Shown: positions 37,901 to 46,720 of the stretch, in pieces
How positions within the stretch are numbered: the stretch's first letter is position 1
Layout of the letters: every line of letters starts with the position of its first letter
Origin: Isoptericola sp. AK164
GTDB taxonomy: Bacteria; Actinomycetota; Actinomycetes; Actinomycetales; Cellulomonadaceae
NCBI RefSeq assembly: GCF_029643425.1
Contig: NZ_CP119106.1
Location: 2,914,001-2,978,000 of the forward strand
Length of the DNA stretch: 64,000 bases
Direction: 5' to 3'
The notes under the pieces: model-generated
The model's input: the letters and a program-made list of their open reading frames with translations, nothing else
Databases searched by the model: none
Told to the model about the DNA's origin: nothing
Made by a program: the position numbers and the translations under genes

Positions 37901-38365
37901 GTGGCTCGCTCCGCCCGCACCGCCCGTACCGCACTCGCCGCCGGCGTCGCCGTCGGGGCGCTGACGCTCGGCGCCTGCGCACCGATCACCACCGAGCTGC
38001 CCTATGCTCCGTCGGACGGCACCCGGGTCGACTTCGACGACCCGGAGGTGCGCGGGCTGAACCTGCTGGTCATCGCCACCGAGGAAGGTGGCGACGGCAA
38101 CCTGCTGGGCGCGCTGGCCAACAACAGCGGCGAGGACGTCGAGTTCACCCTGACCGCCAGCGGTGCGGCGCCCGTCACGGTCGCGGTGCCCGCCGAGGAG
38201 ACGGTCTACCTGGGCACCGACGGCGAGGAGACCCTGCTCAGCCCGGTCGCCACGATCCCCGGCGGGAACCTCGAGGCCACCCTCGAGGTCGCCGGCCAGA
38301 GCGAGCCGTTCTACCTGCCCGTGTTCGACGGCACGCTGCCGGAGTACGCCGACTACCTGCCCTGA
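37901..38365 (+). CDS. LpqE-like lipoprotein
   Basis: A 154-residue exported lipoprotein. GTG 37901 follows AAGGAG. The signal has a lipobox LGAC with the Cys near residue 26. The mature protein is a single beta-sandwich-like domain: VRGLNLLVIATEEGGDGNLLGALANNSGEDVEFTL resembles the LpqE/PCu(A)C-like group. In mycobacteria lpqE is divergent from carD, as here, which supports the name. The function is unknown; copper-binding Met/His motifs are absent. A strong terminator follows 54 bp after the stop. Confidence 0.8.
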   Translation: MARSARTARTALAAGVAVGALTLGACAPITTELPYAPSDGTRVDFDDPEVRGLNLLVIATEEGGDGNLLGALANNSGEDVEFTLTASGAAPVTVAVPAEETVYLGTDGEETLLSPVATIPGGNLEATLEVAGQSEPFYLPVFDGTLPEYADYLP

Positions 38366-38418
38366 GCCCCGGCGTCGGCCGGCGGGCCCACCCGCCCCGG
38401 CAGCCGCCGTCAGGCAGC

Positions 38419-38460
38419 ACGAAGGCCCCTGCGCTCCCTCAGGAGCGCAGGGGCCTTCGT
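38419..38460. terminator. Bidirectional hairpin between LpqE-like gene and pstB
   Basis: A perfect 19-bp stem (left arm ACGAAGGCCCCTGCGCTCC) and a 4-nt loop lie between the convergent gene ends. The right arm ends in CCTTCGT, and both ends are mildly T/A-bearing. Confidence 0.88.
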
Positions 38461-38502
38461 CGTGCGGGTCCGGCCGCCCCGCCGGGGCGACCGGACGACG
38501 GA

Positions 38503-39282
38503 TCACCCGAAGCGGCCGGAGACGTAGTCCTCGGTGGCCTTCTCGGCCGGCGCGGAGAAGATCGTCGCCGTGTCGTCCATCTCGATCAGCTTGCCCGGCT
38601 TGCCGGTGCCCGCGATGTTGAAGAAGCCGGTCCGGTCGCTCACGCGCGCCGCCTGCTGCATGTTGTGGGTCACGATGACGATCGTGTACTCCTGCTTGAG
38701 CTCACCGATCAGGTCCTCGATCGCGATGGTCGAGATCGGGTCGAGCGCCGAGCAGGGCTCGTCCATGAGCAGCACCTGGGGCTTGATCGCGATCGCGCGG
38801 GCGATGCACAGCCGCTGCTGCTGACCGCCGGAGAGGCCCGAACCCGGCTTGTCGAGCCGGTCCTTGACCTCGTTCCACAGGTTCGCGCCGTGCAGCGAGG
38901 ACTCGACGAGGTCGTCGGCCTCCGCCTTCGAGATGCGCTTGTTGTTCAGCTTCACCCCGGCCAGGACGTTGTCCCGGATGGACATCGTCGGGAACGGGTT
39001 GGGGCGCTGGAAGACCATGCCGACGTTCTTGCGCACGGCGACCGGGTCGACGTTCGGGCCGTACAGGTCCACGCCGTCCATCTCGACACGGCCCTCGACC
39101 CGGGCGCCCGGGATGACCTCGTGCATGCGGTTGAGCGTGCGCAGGAAGGTCGACTTGCCGCAGCCGGACGGCCCGATGAGCGCCGTGACCGACTTGGGCT
39201 CGATCGTCATGTTGACGTCCTGCACGGCGAGGAAGTCGCCGTAGTAGATGTTCAGATCCTTGGTGTCGATGCGCTGTGCCAT
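38503..39282 (-). CDS. pstB: Phosphate ABC transporter ATP-binding protein
   Basis: A 259-residue ATPase of the high-affinity phosphate importer. Walker [14 protein letters not shown]-loop [13 protein letters not shown], signature [14 protein letters not shown], Walker [14 protein letters not shown] and the H-loop IVTHNMQQA are intact, and [14 protein letters not shown] is typical of PstB. It is the last gene of pstS-pstC-pstA-pstB, starting 44 bp after pstA. Confidence 0.97.
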   Translation of the reverse strand: MAQRIDTKDLNIYYGDFLAVQDVNMTIEPKSVTALIGPSGCGKSTFLRTLNRMHEVIPGARVEGRVEMDGVDLYGPNVDPVAVRKNVGMVFQRPNPFPTMSIRDNVLAGVKLNNKRISKAEADDLVESSLHGANLWNEVKDRLDKPGSGLSGGQQQRLCIARAIAIKPQVLLMDEPCSALDPISTIAIEDLIGELKQEYTIVIVTHNMQQAARVSDRTGFFNIAGTGKPGKLIEMDDTATIFSAPAEKATEDYVSGRFG

Positions 39283-39326
39283 CGTCGTTTCTTCCTTCGT
39301 GAGTGTGGCTGATCGTCGGCTGCGCG

Positions 39327-40286
39327 TCAGCCCAGCTTGGGGGCGAACCAGCGAGTGATCAGGCGGCCGATCAGGTTGAGTGCCAGGACCATGACGATCA
39401 GCACGAGTGCCGCGCCCCAGGCGTTCTGCGAGGCGATGTCGGCGACACAGGTCGCGGAGTCTCCCCCGGGGCAGGGTGCGTCACCCTGCGAGTACTGACG
39501 ATAGGCGAACACCGGCAGCGTCATCATGCGGCCGTCGAACGGGTTGGCGTTGATCGAGTCGGTGACGCCGACGGTGACCAGCAGCGGGGCCGTCTCACCG
39601 ATGACGCGGGCGACCGCGAGCAGCACGCCGGTGGTCAGCCCGGCGACCGAGGTGCGCAGCACCACCTTGATGATGGTCAGCCACTTCGGGACGCCCAGCG
39701 CGTAGGAGGCCTCGCGGAGCTCGTTCGGCACGAGCTTGAGCATCTCCTCGCAGGAGCGCACGACGACCGGGATCATCAGCACCGACAGGGCCACCGCGCC
39801 CATGATCCCGATGCGGACCGCGGGCCCGAAGATCAGCGCGAAGAGCGAGAAAGCGAACAGACCGGCGACGATCGACGGGATGCCCGTCATGACGTCGACG
39901 AAGAACGTCACCGCGCGGGCCAGCCAGCCCTTGCCGTACTCCACCAGGTAGATCGCGGTCAGGATGCCGATCGGCACGGAGATGACCGTGGCCAGCGCCG
40001 TGATGACGACGGTGCCGAGGATCGCGTGGTAGATCCCGCCGCGCGGGTCACCGCCGAAGATGTTGCGCATCGACTGCATCAGGAAGTCCATGCTGATCCG
40101 GTCACCACCCTGGGCGACGACCGTGAAGATCAGCCAGCCGAGCGGGATCATCGCCAGCGCGAAGGCGATGTAGATCAGCACCTGCATGGCACGGTCGGTG
40201 CGACGACGTCCCGTGTCGACGGTGGAGAGCAGCCGGGCGGTCTCGGAGCTGCCGCCCGGGGAGGTGTGGTCAGTAGCGGCACTCAT
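39327..40286 (-). CDS. pstA: Phosphate ABC transporter permease PstA
   Basis: A 319-residue permease with six membrane helices, the first at about residues 34-57 after a hydrophilic N-terminus. The coupling segment is [22 protein letters not shown] (the EAA loop), and [15 protein letters not shown] matches the PstA family. An extracellular Cys pair lies in [14 protein letters not shown] near residue 280. Its ATG overlaps the pstC stop (ATGA), so the two permease halves are coupled. Confidence 0.95.
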   Translation of the reverse strand: MSAATDHTSPGGSSETARLLSTVDTGRRRTDRAMQVLIYIAFALAMIPLGWLIFTVVAQGGDRISMDFLMQSMRNIFGGDPRGGIYHAILGTVVITALATVISVPIGILTAIYLVEYGKGWLARAVTFFVDVMTGIPSIVAGLFAFSLFALIFGPAVRIGIMGAVALSVLMIPVVVRSCEEMLKLVPNELREASYALGVPKWLTIIKVVLRTSVAGLTTGVLLAVARVIGETAPLLVTVGVTDSINANPFDGRMMTLPVFAYRQYSQGDAPCPGGDSATCVADIASQNAWGAALVLIVMVLALNLIGRLITRWFAPKLG

Positions 40287-41269
40287 CAGTTGGCTCCCGA
40301 GAAGTCCTTGCGGCGGGCCACGACCCAGCGCGCGGCCATGTTGACGGCCAGCGTGATCACGAACAGGGCGAGGCCGGCGGCGATCAGCGTGTTGACACCG
40401 AGCCCGGTCGACTCCGGGAAGTCGGCCGCGATGTAGGCCGCGATGGTCTGGTGCTGGCCGGCGGCCAGGATGTCGAGGCTGTACGTGAATCCCGGCGACA
40501 GGATCATCAGCACCGCCATCGTCTCGCCGAGCGCGCGGCCCAGGCCGAGCATCGACGCGGAGATGACGCCCGAGCGGCCGAACGGCAGCACGGCGGTCTT
40601 GACGACCTCCCAGCGGGTGGCGCCGAGGGCCAGCGCCGCCTCCTCGTGCAGCTTCGGCGTCTGCAGGAAGACCTCGCGCGAGACGGCGGTGATGATCGGC
40701 AGGATCATGATCGCCAGGACGACGCCGACCGTGGCCATGGACCGGCCCGTCGGCGAGGCGTTCCCGCCCCAGAGGGGGATCCAGCCGAGGTTGTCGTTGA
40801 GCCACATCCAGATCGGCGTCAGCACGGGCGCCAGCGTGAAGAAGCCCCACAGGCCGTAGATCACCGAGGGGATCGCGGCCAGCAGGTCGACCAGGGCACC
40901 GAGGAGCTGGGAGAGCCGGCGCGGCGCGTAGTGCGAGATGAACAGCGCGATGCCCATCGAGATCGGCACCGCGAGGAACAGCGCCAGCACCGCGGCGAGG
41001 ATCGTCCCGTAGATCAGCGGCCCGAGGTAGGCCAGCAGGGAGGTGTCCTCCGGGTAGCGCGGGACGCCCTCGGCGAGCTCCTCGGGGCTGGCCATGATGG
41101 CCGGCCAGGCCTCGGAGACCAGGAAGAGCGCGACCGCGGCCAGGACCGCCAGGATCGTGGCTCCGGCCCCGACGGCGATCCATCGGAAGACGCGGTTGAA
41201 ACCCCGGTCGGTGTTGCCGCTGCGGCGTCGCCGGGAACCCTGGGCGGGTGGACTGACGGTGGTACTCAC
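40286..41269 (-). CDS. pstC: Phosphate ABC transporter permease PstC
   Basis: A 327-residue permease. GTG 41269 is set by GAGGGG just upstream and gives a ~30-residue basic N-terminus before the first helix. Family segments include IPSVIYGLWGFFTLAPVLTPI, the EAA loop EEAALALGATRWEVVKTAVLP and LGRALGETMAVLMI. It forms the membrane channel with PstA. It follows pstS after 136 bp that contain a hairpin, which would lower its expression relative to pstS. Confidence 0.95.
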   Translation of the reverse strand: MSTTVSPPAQGSRRRRSGNTDRGFNRVFRWIAVGAGATILAVLAAVALFLVSEAWPAIMASPEELAEGVPRYPEDTSLLAYLGPLIYGTILAAVLALFLAVPISMGIALFISHYAPRRLSQLLGALVDLLAAIPSVIYGLWGFFTLAPVLTPIWMWLNDNLGWIPLWGGNASPTGRSMATVGVVLAIMILPIITAVSREVFLQTPKLHEEAALALGATRWEVVKTAVLPFGRSGVISASMLGLGRALGETMAVLMILSPGFTYSLDILAAGQHQTIAAYIAADFPESTGLGVNTLIAAGLALFVITLAVNMAARWVVARRKDFSGAN

Positions 41270-41342
41270 AAGGACCCCTCGTTGGTGCTCGGGCACGGGA
41301 CTCGGCTCGGTGTCGGGCGCCGGACGGCCGGTACCGGCGGCC

Positions 41343-41372
41343 GGTCGGGACGCTGCGGTGAGCGTCCCGACC
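41343..41372 (-). terminator. Attenuator-like hairpin between pstS and pstC
   Basis: A perfect 12-bp stem (GGTCGGGACGCT/AGCGTCCCGACC, 6-nt loop) lies 34 bp after pstS. Binding-protein genes of importers commonly have such a partial terminator or mRNA-stabilising hairpin, giving more PstS than permease. Confidence 0.7.
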
Positions 41373-41405
41373 GACCGCCGGTGGCCGGTCGGTCGACGAC
41401 TCGGA

Positions 41406-42536
41406 TCAGCCCGCGGAGATCGACTCGATGCCGGGCAGGACGGCCTCGCGGATGGTGTCCGACAGCGGCGCGGAGCCGGCGGCCTCCGAGGCGGCCTGCT
41501 GGCCCTCCTCGGAGACGAGGTAGGACAGGAAGCCCTTGACGAGCTCGGCGGTCTGCTCGTCGGCGTAGGTGGTGCAGGCCAGCGAGTAGGAGACCAGAGC
41601 GATGGGGTAGGTACCCGGGATGTCACGCTCGAGCTCGATCGTGTAGACGTACTCGCTGGTGCCCTCGGTCCGCGGCGACTGGGCCACGACCTCGGCCGCC
41701 GCCTCGGCGGAGTACTCGATGAACTCCCCACCGACGCCGACCGCGACGGAGCCGAGGTCGCCGACCTGCGAGGCGTCGGCGTAGGTGATGGTGCCCTGGC
41801 CGGCCTGGACCGCGCCCACGACGCCGGAGTTGCCCTGCGCCGACTCCTGGCCGTCCACCGGCCACACGCCGGACGGCTCCGCCGTCCAGACGTCCGGTGC
41901 CGCGGCGTAGAGGTACTCCTCGAAGTTCTCGGTGGTGCCCGACTCGTCGGAACGGTGCACGACCGTGATGTCGGTGCTCGGCAGGTCGGCGTCCGGGTTG
42001 TCCGCGGCAATCGCCTCGTCGTCCCAGGAGGTGATCTCGCCGAGGAAGACGTTGGCGATCGTCTCGGGGGCCATGTTCAGCGAGTCGACACCGTCGAGGT
42101 TGAAGGCGACGGCGACCGGGGAGACGTATCCCGGGAACTCGATGACGCCACCCTCGCCGCACTGGGACTCCGCGGCGGCCATCTCCTCGTCGTCCAGCGG
42201 GGCGTCCGAACCGGCGAACTTGTAGGAGCCGTCGCCGAAGCCGGTGCGGCCGCCGCCGGAACCGACGGGGTCGTAGTTCACGGTCGCCTCGGGGTTGGCC
42301 TCCTGGAAGCCGGCGCGCCAGGCGTTCATGGCGGCCTCCTGCGAGGAGGCGCCGCCGCCGGAGACCGTGCCCGACAGGCCGCCCTCCATGTCGTCGCCGG
42401 ACTCCTCCGACGCCTCGGTGGTCTCGTCGCCGGAGGAGCCCGCGGGCTCCGGGTCCGAGCCGCAGGCGGCGAGGCTGAAGGCCAGCGCGCCGACGGCGAC
42501 GGCAGATCCGGCACGGGTGAATCGGCTGAGGTTCAC
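41406..42536 (-). CDS. pstS: Phosphate ABC transporter substrate-binding lipoprotein PstS
   Basis: A 376-residue phosphate-binding lipoprotein. The signal ends in the lipobox LAAC. Phosphate-site segments are SGTVSGGGASSQEAAMNAW, KFAGSDAPLDDEE, VHRSDESGTTENFEEYL and QGNSGVVGAVQ, as in PstS. GTG 42536 is chosen because GGATGG lies about 9 bp upstream; an ATG at 42548 and a GTG at 42557 are in frame and would lengthen the signal. A PHO box lies about 93-114 bp upstream of the chosen start. It is the first gene of pstSCAB. Confidence 0.96.
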   Translation of the reverse strand: MNLSRFTRAGSAVAVGALAFSLAACGSDPEPAGSSGDETTEASEESGDDMEGGLSGTVSGGGASSQEAAMNAWRAGFQEANPEATVNYDPVGSGGGRTGFGDGSYKFAGSDAPLDDEEMAAAESQCGEGGVIEFPGYVSPVAVAFNLDGVDSLNMAPETIANVFLGEITSWDDEAIAADNPDADLPSTDITVVHRSDESGTTENFEEYLYAAAPDVWTAEPSGVWPVDGQESAQGNSGVVGAVQAGQGTITYADASQVGDLGSVAVGVGGEFIEYSAEAAAEVVAQSPRTEGTSEYVYTIELERDIPGTYPIALVSYSLACTTYADEQTAELVKGFLSYLVSEEGQQAASEAAGSAPLSDTIREAVLPGIESISAG

Positions 42537-42628
42537 GAGTCGTTCCATCCTGTTCACACGTTGGTGGCACCGGCGGGTGCCGGCGTTCGGTGGGAACGTT
42601 AGGGACGCCAGGTGGCCCGTCGGCCAGG

Positions 42629-42650
42629 AGCAGGTGAACGAACGATGAAC
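42629..42650 (-). promoter_or_regulatory. PHO box upstream of pstS
   Basis: On the minus strand two adjacent 11-bp direct units read GTTCATCGTTC and GTTCACCTGCT, matching the GTTCACC-type units bound by PhoP/RegX3-class regulators in actinobacteria. The adjacent SenX3-RegX3 pair is the expected controller. Confidence 0.8.
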
Positions 42651-42737
42651 AGCGATCGGACCCTCAGCAAGGTCCAGATCACGGTGCGGTCACGCCGGTG
42701 CGCCCGCACTGCACGGCCCTGCCGGACCAGGGGTCGG

Positions 42738-42830
42738 GCCGCGCCTGCGCTCGCACGCCCGCTCCGGCTCAGCCCACAGGACCGACGACCGAGCCGCGCC
42801 TGCACTCGCACGCTCGCTCCGGCTCAGCCC
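42738..42830. repeat. Imperfect 38-bp direct duplication at the regX3 3' end
   Basis: Copies at 42738-42775 and 42793-42830 (both beginning GCCGCGCCTGC and ending GGCTCAGCCC) differ at two bases. The second copy spans the regX3 stop codon, so the first is a duplicated piece of the gene's last codon, stop and trailer. It lies in the 275-bp gap between pstS and regX3. Confidence 0.85.
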
Positions 42831-43534
42831 TCGGTGTCGGCGAACTTGTAGCCGAGCCCGCGCACCGTCAGCAGCAGGCTCGGCGCCCCGGGGTCGGGCT
42901 CGATCTTGGACCGGATGCGCTTGACGTGGACGTCCAGCGTCTTGGTGTCACCGACGTAGTCGGCGCCCCAGACGCGGTCGATGAGCTGACCGCGGGTCAG
43001 CACGCGACCGGCGTTGCGCAGCAGCAGCTCGAGCAGGTCGAACTCCTTCAGCGGCAGCGAGACCGAGTCGCCGCGCACGGCCACGGTGTGGCGCTCGACG
43101 TCCATGCGCACCGGGCCGACCTCGAGGACGGACTCGCCGTCGTCGTCCGGGCTGCTGCCGACGTCCCCCGCGGGACCACGGCGACGCATCACCGCGCGCA
43201 TGCGCGCGAGGAGCTCGCGGAACGAGTACGGCTTGGTGACGTAGTCGTCCGCCCCCAGCTCGAGCCCCACGACCTTGTCGATCTCGGAGTCCTTCGCCGT
43301 GAGCATGATGATCGGCACCTCGCCGCGCTGGCGCAGCTCGCGGCAGACCTCCGTGCCGCTGAGGCCGGGAAGCATCAGGTCGAGCAGCACCAGGTCCGCC
43401 CCGCCGTCGTCGAACCGCTCGAGCGCGTCGTGACCGTTCGACGTCGCGACGACGTCGTAACCCTCGCGGGTCAGCTGATACGTCAGCGGGTCGCGGTACG
43501 ACTCCTCGTCCTCGACCACCAGGATGCGCGTCAC
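42824..43534 (-). CDS. regX3: Phosphate-responsive response regulator RegX3
   Basis: A 236-residue OmpR-type regulator. The receiver domain has VVEDEESYRDPL, phospho-Asp in VLLDLMLPGLSG, IMLTAKDSE and YVTKPYSFREL. The winged-helix domain has LPLKEFDLLELLLRNAGRV, YVGDTKTLDVHVKRIRSKIE and LLTVRGLGYKF. The sequence and its place beside senX3, pst and phoU identify it as RegX3. It overlaps senX3 by 4 bp. A linker rich in Asp/Ser/Gly separates the domains. Confidence 0.94.
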   Translation of the reverse strand: MTRILVVEDEESYRDPLTYQLTREGYDVVATSNGHDALERFDDGGADLVLLDLMLPGLSGTEVCRELRQRGEVPIIMLTAKDSEIDKVVGLELGADDYVTKPYSFRELLARMRAVMRRRGPAGDVGSSPDDDGESVLEVGPVRMDVERHTVAVRGDSVSLPLKEFDLLELLLRNAGRVLTRGQLIDRVWGADYVGDTKTLDVHVKRIRSKIEPDPGAPSLLLTVRGLGYKFADTEG

Positions 43535-44847
43535 GCGCCTACCTCCTCGTTCCTCGGGCCGTCTCCGGCACCGTGCTGTGGGCGTCCGCCCCGGCCGTCT
43601 CGCGGCCCGGCGGACACGTCGCCGTCCGGATCGTCGGACGGGACGCCGTCGTCCGGACCGCCGTCGGCCGGGCCCCCGTCGGGGGTCGAGGCCGAGGCGT
43701 CCAGCGCACCCGCCGCGAGGTCCGCGGCCGGGATGCGCAAGGTGAAGGTGGAGCCCTTGCCGGGCTGGGACCAGACCCGCACGTCGCCGCCGTGGTCGGC
43801 AGCCACGTGCTTGACGATGCTCAGGCCCAGGCCGGTCCCGCCCGTGTCGCGCGACCGGGCCGGGTCCACGCGGTAGAAGCGCTCGAACACGCGCTGCTGG
43901 GCCTCCGTGGAGATGCCGACGCCCTGGTCGACGACGTCGATCTCGACCAGGCCGTCCCGCTCGTGGACGCCGAGGCCGACGCGGGTGTTCTCCCCCGAGT
44001 ACGACACGGCGTTGTCCAGCAGGTTGCGGACCGCGGTGACGAGCAGGTTGTGGTCGCCGAAGACGATGCTGTCGGTCCCCCCGCCCACCGTGATCGCGAT
44101 GTTCTTCGCCTGCGCCTTGGTTTGGGCGCGGTCGACCGCCTCGTCGACGACGTCGCGCACCGCGACCGGACGGATCTCCTGCAGCGCGCCGGCCACCTGG
44201 AGCCGGGAGAGCTCGATGATCTCGTGCACCAGCGCCGAGAGCCGGGTGGCCTCCGCCTGCATCCGCTCGGTGAACCGGCGCACGGCCTCCGGGTCGTCGG
44301 CGGCGTCCTGGACCGTCTCGGCCAGCAGCGCCAGCGCACCGACCGGCGTCTTGAGCTCGTGCGAGACGTTGACGACGAAGTCGCGACGGATCGCCTCCAC
44401 GCGACGCGCCTCCGTCCGGTCCTCGGCGAGGACCAGCAGCTTGTCCATCCCCAGCGGCGCCGCGCGGACCTGCAGCAGCACCGTCCCCGACCCGATGGGG
44501 CCGCGGGGCAGCTCCAGCTCACGCTCACGGATGACGCCGTCGCGCCGCACCTCGTGCACGAGGTCCACGACGGCGGCGTGCGCCAGCGCGTCGTTGCGCA
44601 CCACCCCCAGGGCGTACGCGGGCGGGGAGGCCCGCACGACCTCGTCGTCGTCGTCGATCACGACGGCGGCGGAGCGCAGCACGGAGAGCACGCGCACCAG
44701 GCCCTGGTCGAGCTCGGCCGAGTCCGTCTCGGCCTCCCGCTGCTGGGCGCGGTCGGAGAGGCGGAAGGCCAGGGCAGCGACGACTCCGACCACGACGCCG
44801 AGACCTCCGGCGACGACGGCCGTCACACCCTGGATGATTCCTTCCAC
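43531..44847 (-). CDS. senX3: Phosphate-sensing histidine kinase SenX3
   Basis: A 438-residue kinase. An N-terminal membrane helix (TAVVAGGLGVVVGVVAALAF), a PAS-like segment (LRSAAVVIDDDDEVVRASPPAYALG), the H-box VVNVSHELKTPVGALALLAE and the ATPase domain (AVRNLLDNAVSYS, VDQGVGIS, FERFYRVDPARS, TGGTGLGLSIV) are intact. As in SenX3 there is no large extracellular sensor, since the signal comes through the Pst transporter and PhoU. The C-terminal ~60 residues are Gly/Asp/Pro-rich and likely disordered. It starts at GTG 44847. Confidence 0.94.
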   Translation of the reverse strand: MEGIIQGVTAVVAGGLGVVVGVVAALAFRLSDRAQQREAETDSAELDQGLVRVLSVLRSAAVVIDDDDEVVRASPPAYALGVVRNDALAHAAVVDLVHEVRRDGVIRERELELPRGPIGSGTVLLQVRAAPLGMDKLLVLAEDRTEARRVEAIRRDFVVNVSHELKTPVGALALLAETVQDAADDPEAVRRFTERMQAEATRLSALVHEIIELSRLQVAGALQEIRPVAVRDVVDEAVDRAQTKAQAKNIAITVGGGTDSIVFGDHNLLVTAVRNLLDNAVSYSGENTRVGLGVHERDGLVEIDVVDQGVGISTEAQQRVFERFYRVDPARSRDTGGTGLGLSIVKHVAADHGGDVRVWSQPGKGSTFTLRIPAADLAAGALDASASTPDGGPADGGPDDGVPSDDPDGDVSAGPRDGRGGRPQHGAGDGPRNEEVGA

Positions 44848-44920
44848 AGGTGTCAGCCTAGGTTGCGGACGACTCTCTGCCGTGCCACGGCGGCAATTGC
44901 TCCCTGACGCGTCGCCCAGT

Positions 44921-44953
44921 GTTCACCTCGTGACCGCGTCGAGTTCACCTGAC
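44921..44953 (+). promoter_or_regulatory. PHO box upstream of phoU
   Basis: Three 11-bp units in direct register read GTTCACCTCGT, GACCGCGTCGA and GTTCACCTGAC; the outer two match the unit consensus well and the middle poorly. It lies between the divergent senX3 and phoU genes and could serve both. Confidence 0.75.
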
Positions 44954-45005
44954 CGCCTGGGCCGCCTGTGAAACTTGGTCAGCACCGATTTTCGAGAGGA
45001 CACCC

Positions 45006-45674
45006 ATGCGAGAGATCTTCGACGCCGAGCTGAAGCAGATCGGCGACGGTCTGGTCGAGATGAGCCGGCTCGTCGAGTCCGCGATCACGCGGGCCGGCGC
45101 GGCCCTGCTCGACGGCGAGCACCAGCTCGCACAGGACGTCATCGCCTCCGACCACGAGATCGACCGGCTCGAGCGCGAGCTGGACGAGCGGTGCGTGCAC
45201 GTGCTCGCCCAGCAGGCACCGGTCGCCACCGACCTGCGGGTGGTCATCACCGCGCTGCGCATCAGCTCCACGCTGGAGCGGATGGGCGACCTGGCGCGGC
45301 ACGTGGCCGAGGTGGCGCGCGGCCGGTACCCGGCGCTCGCCGTGCCGGACGCGGCCCGCGAGACCTTCGTGGAGATCAACCAGTCGGCCGCGCTCGTCGC
45401 CCGTCGCACCAGCGAGCTGCTCGCCACGCGGGACGTCGCGCTGGCCGAGGAGATCGAGCGGGGCGACGACGTCATCGACCGCCTGCACCAGGACACCTTC
45501 GCCGCGACGCTGTCGCCGGACTGGAGCGGCACCTCCCAGGAGACGATCGACGTCACGCTGCTGGCCCGCTACTACGAGCGGTTCGGCGACCACGGCGTGT
45601 CGGTCGCGCGCCGCATCACCTACCTGGTGACCGGCGACTTCGAGGCGGAGCAGCACGCTCCCGCCGACGTCTGA
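45006..45674 (+). CDS. phoU: Phosphate transport system regulator PhoU
   Basis: A 222-residue protein of two related three-helix bundles. The first repeat holds FDAELKQIGDGLVEMSRLVESAI and ITALRISSTLERMGDLARHVAEVA; the second holds ETIDVTLLARYYERFGDHGVSVARRITYLVTG. The E/DxxxD-type metal-binding motifs (ERMGD, ERFGD) are present. PhoU links Pst activity to the SenX3 kinase. ATG 45006 follows GAGAGGA. It is divergent from senX3-regX3 and is followed by a strong terminator. Confidence 0.96.
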   Translation: MREIFDAELKQIGDGLVEMSRLVESAITRAGAALLDGEHQLAQDVIASDHEIDRLERELDERCVHVLAQQAPVATDLRVVITALRISSTLERMGDLARHVAEVARGRYPALAVPDAARETFVEINQSAALVARRTSELLATRDVALAEEIERGDDVIDRLHQDTFAATLSPDWSGTSQETIDVTLLARYYERFGDHGVSVARRITYLVTGDFEAEQHAPADV

Positions 45675-45675
45675 C

Positions 45676-45708
45676 CCGGCGTCCGACCGGCGTCCGACCG
45701 GCGTCCGA
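45676..45708. repeat. Tandem triplication of an 11-bp unit after phoU
   Basis: CCGGCGTCCGA is repeated three times without change, one base after the phoU stop codon, and a partial fourth unit (CCG) follows. A single copy of the similar CCGGCGTCCGACC occurs after the NYN gene (12248). It is probably slipped-strand expansion; no function is apparent. Confidence 0.85.
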
Positions 45709-45727
45709 CCGAGAGGTCGGCACCGGC

Positions 45728-45782
45728 CCGGACGCACGAAGGGGCCCTTCCCGCGGTGGGAAGGGCCCCTTCGTGCGTCCGG
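45728..45782. terminator. Strong bidirectional terminator between phoU and gpmA
   Basis: A perfect 25-bp stem with a 5-nt GCGGT loop (left arm begins CCGGACGCACGAAGGGG) lies between the convergent phoU and gpmA genes. Confidence 0.9.
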
Positions 45783-45793
45783 CGGGCGAGCGG

Positions 45794-46534
45794 CTACTTG
45801 CCCTGGCTGGCCACGGCCGCGATCGCGTCCTTGGCCGCCTCCGGGTCGAGGTAGGTGCCGCCCGGGTTGGTCGGCTTCAGCGTCTCCGGGTCCAGCTCGT
45901 AGACCAGCGGGATGCCCGTGGGGATGTTGAGGCCGGCGATGGTCTCGTCGTCGATGCCGTCGAGGTGCTTGACCAGCGCGCGCAGCGAGTTGCCGTGCGC
46001 GGCGACCAGGACGGTCTTGCCGTCCTGCAGGTCCGGCACGATCGCCGACTCCCAGTACGGCAGCGCCCGCTCGAGGACCTGCTTGAGCGCCTCGGTCCGC
46101 GGGATCGGCTCGCCGGCGTAGCGCACGTCGGCGTCCTGGGAGAACTCCGAGCCCAGCTCGATCTCGGGCGGCGGCACGTCGTAGGAACGGCGCCAGAGCA
46201 TGAACTGCTCCTCGCCGTACTGGTCGCGGACCTGCTTCTTGTCCTTGCCCTGCAGGTCGCCGTAGTGACGCTCGTTGAGACGCCAGCTGCGCTTGACCGG
46301 GATCCAGTGCCGGTCGGCGGTGTCGAGGGCGAGGTTCGCCGTCATGATCGCGCGGCGCAGCAGCGAGGTGTGCAGGATGTCCGGCGTCACGCCGGCGTCC
46401 TTCAGGAGCTCACCACCACGCTTCGCCTCCTCGGTGCCCTTCTCCGACAGGGGCACGTCGACCCAGCCGGTGAAGAGGTTCTTCGCGTTCCACTCGCTCT
46501 CGCCGTGGCGGAGCAGCACGAGGGTGTAGGTCAT
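45794..46534 (-). CDS. gpmA: 2,3-bisphosphoglycerate-dependent phosphoglycerate mutase
   Basis: A 246-residue glycolytic enzyme that interconverts 3- and 2-phosphoglycerate. The phospho-histidine motif is [12 protein letters not shown] (His near residue 9), with [41 protein letters not shown] and the second active His in [13 protein letters not shown]. The ATG at 46534 begins the conserved region; the longer frame upstream is not conserved. Confidence 0.96.
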   Translation of the reverse strand: MTYTLVLLRHGESEWNAKNLFTGWVDVPLSEKGTEEAKRGGELLKDAGVTPDILHTSLLRRAIMTANLALDTADRHWIPVKRSWRLNERHYGDLQGKDKKQVRDQYGEEQFMLWRRSYDVPPPEIELGSEFSQDADVRYAGEPIPRTEALKQVLERALPYWESAIVPDLQDGKTVLVAAHGNSLRALVKHLDGIDDETIAGLNIPTGIPLVYELDPETLKPTNPGGTYLDPEAAKDAIAAVASQGK

Positions 46535-46678
46535 GGCCCCATCCTGCCCTGCCGGGGCGCCCGTGTGCACCACGGGCCGCGATGCGGACCCGGATGTGGT
46601 CGCACCACAGGGCGTGGTGTTCGCCACGCGTGTTCTGACGTCCGCCCCGCCGGGCTCCGCCCGTCTTGACGCACCCGC

Positions 46679-46717
46679 GACGACGGGCCGCACGTCATGA
46701 CAGCGCGGCCCGTCGTC
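46679..46717 (-). terminator. Hairpin terminator after the Ddn-like gene
   Basis: A perfect 13-bp stem (GACGACGGGCCGC/GCGGCCCGTCGTC) with a 13-nt loop begins 4 bp after the stop codon, between this gene and gpmA. The rest of the 186-bp gap should hold the gpmA promoter. Confidence 0.7.
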
Positions 46718-46720
46718 CGG

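Noticed and set aside
45840-45860. A GAGGTAGG match inside gpmA
   Set aside because: It lies in codons for a conserved stretch, has no 20-bp neighbours and no gene end nearby; it is a chance match to the array core.
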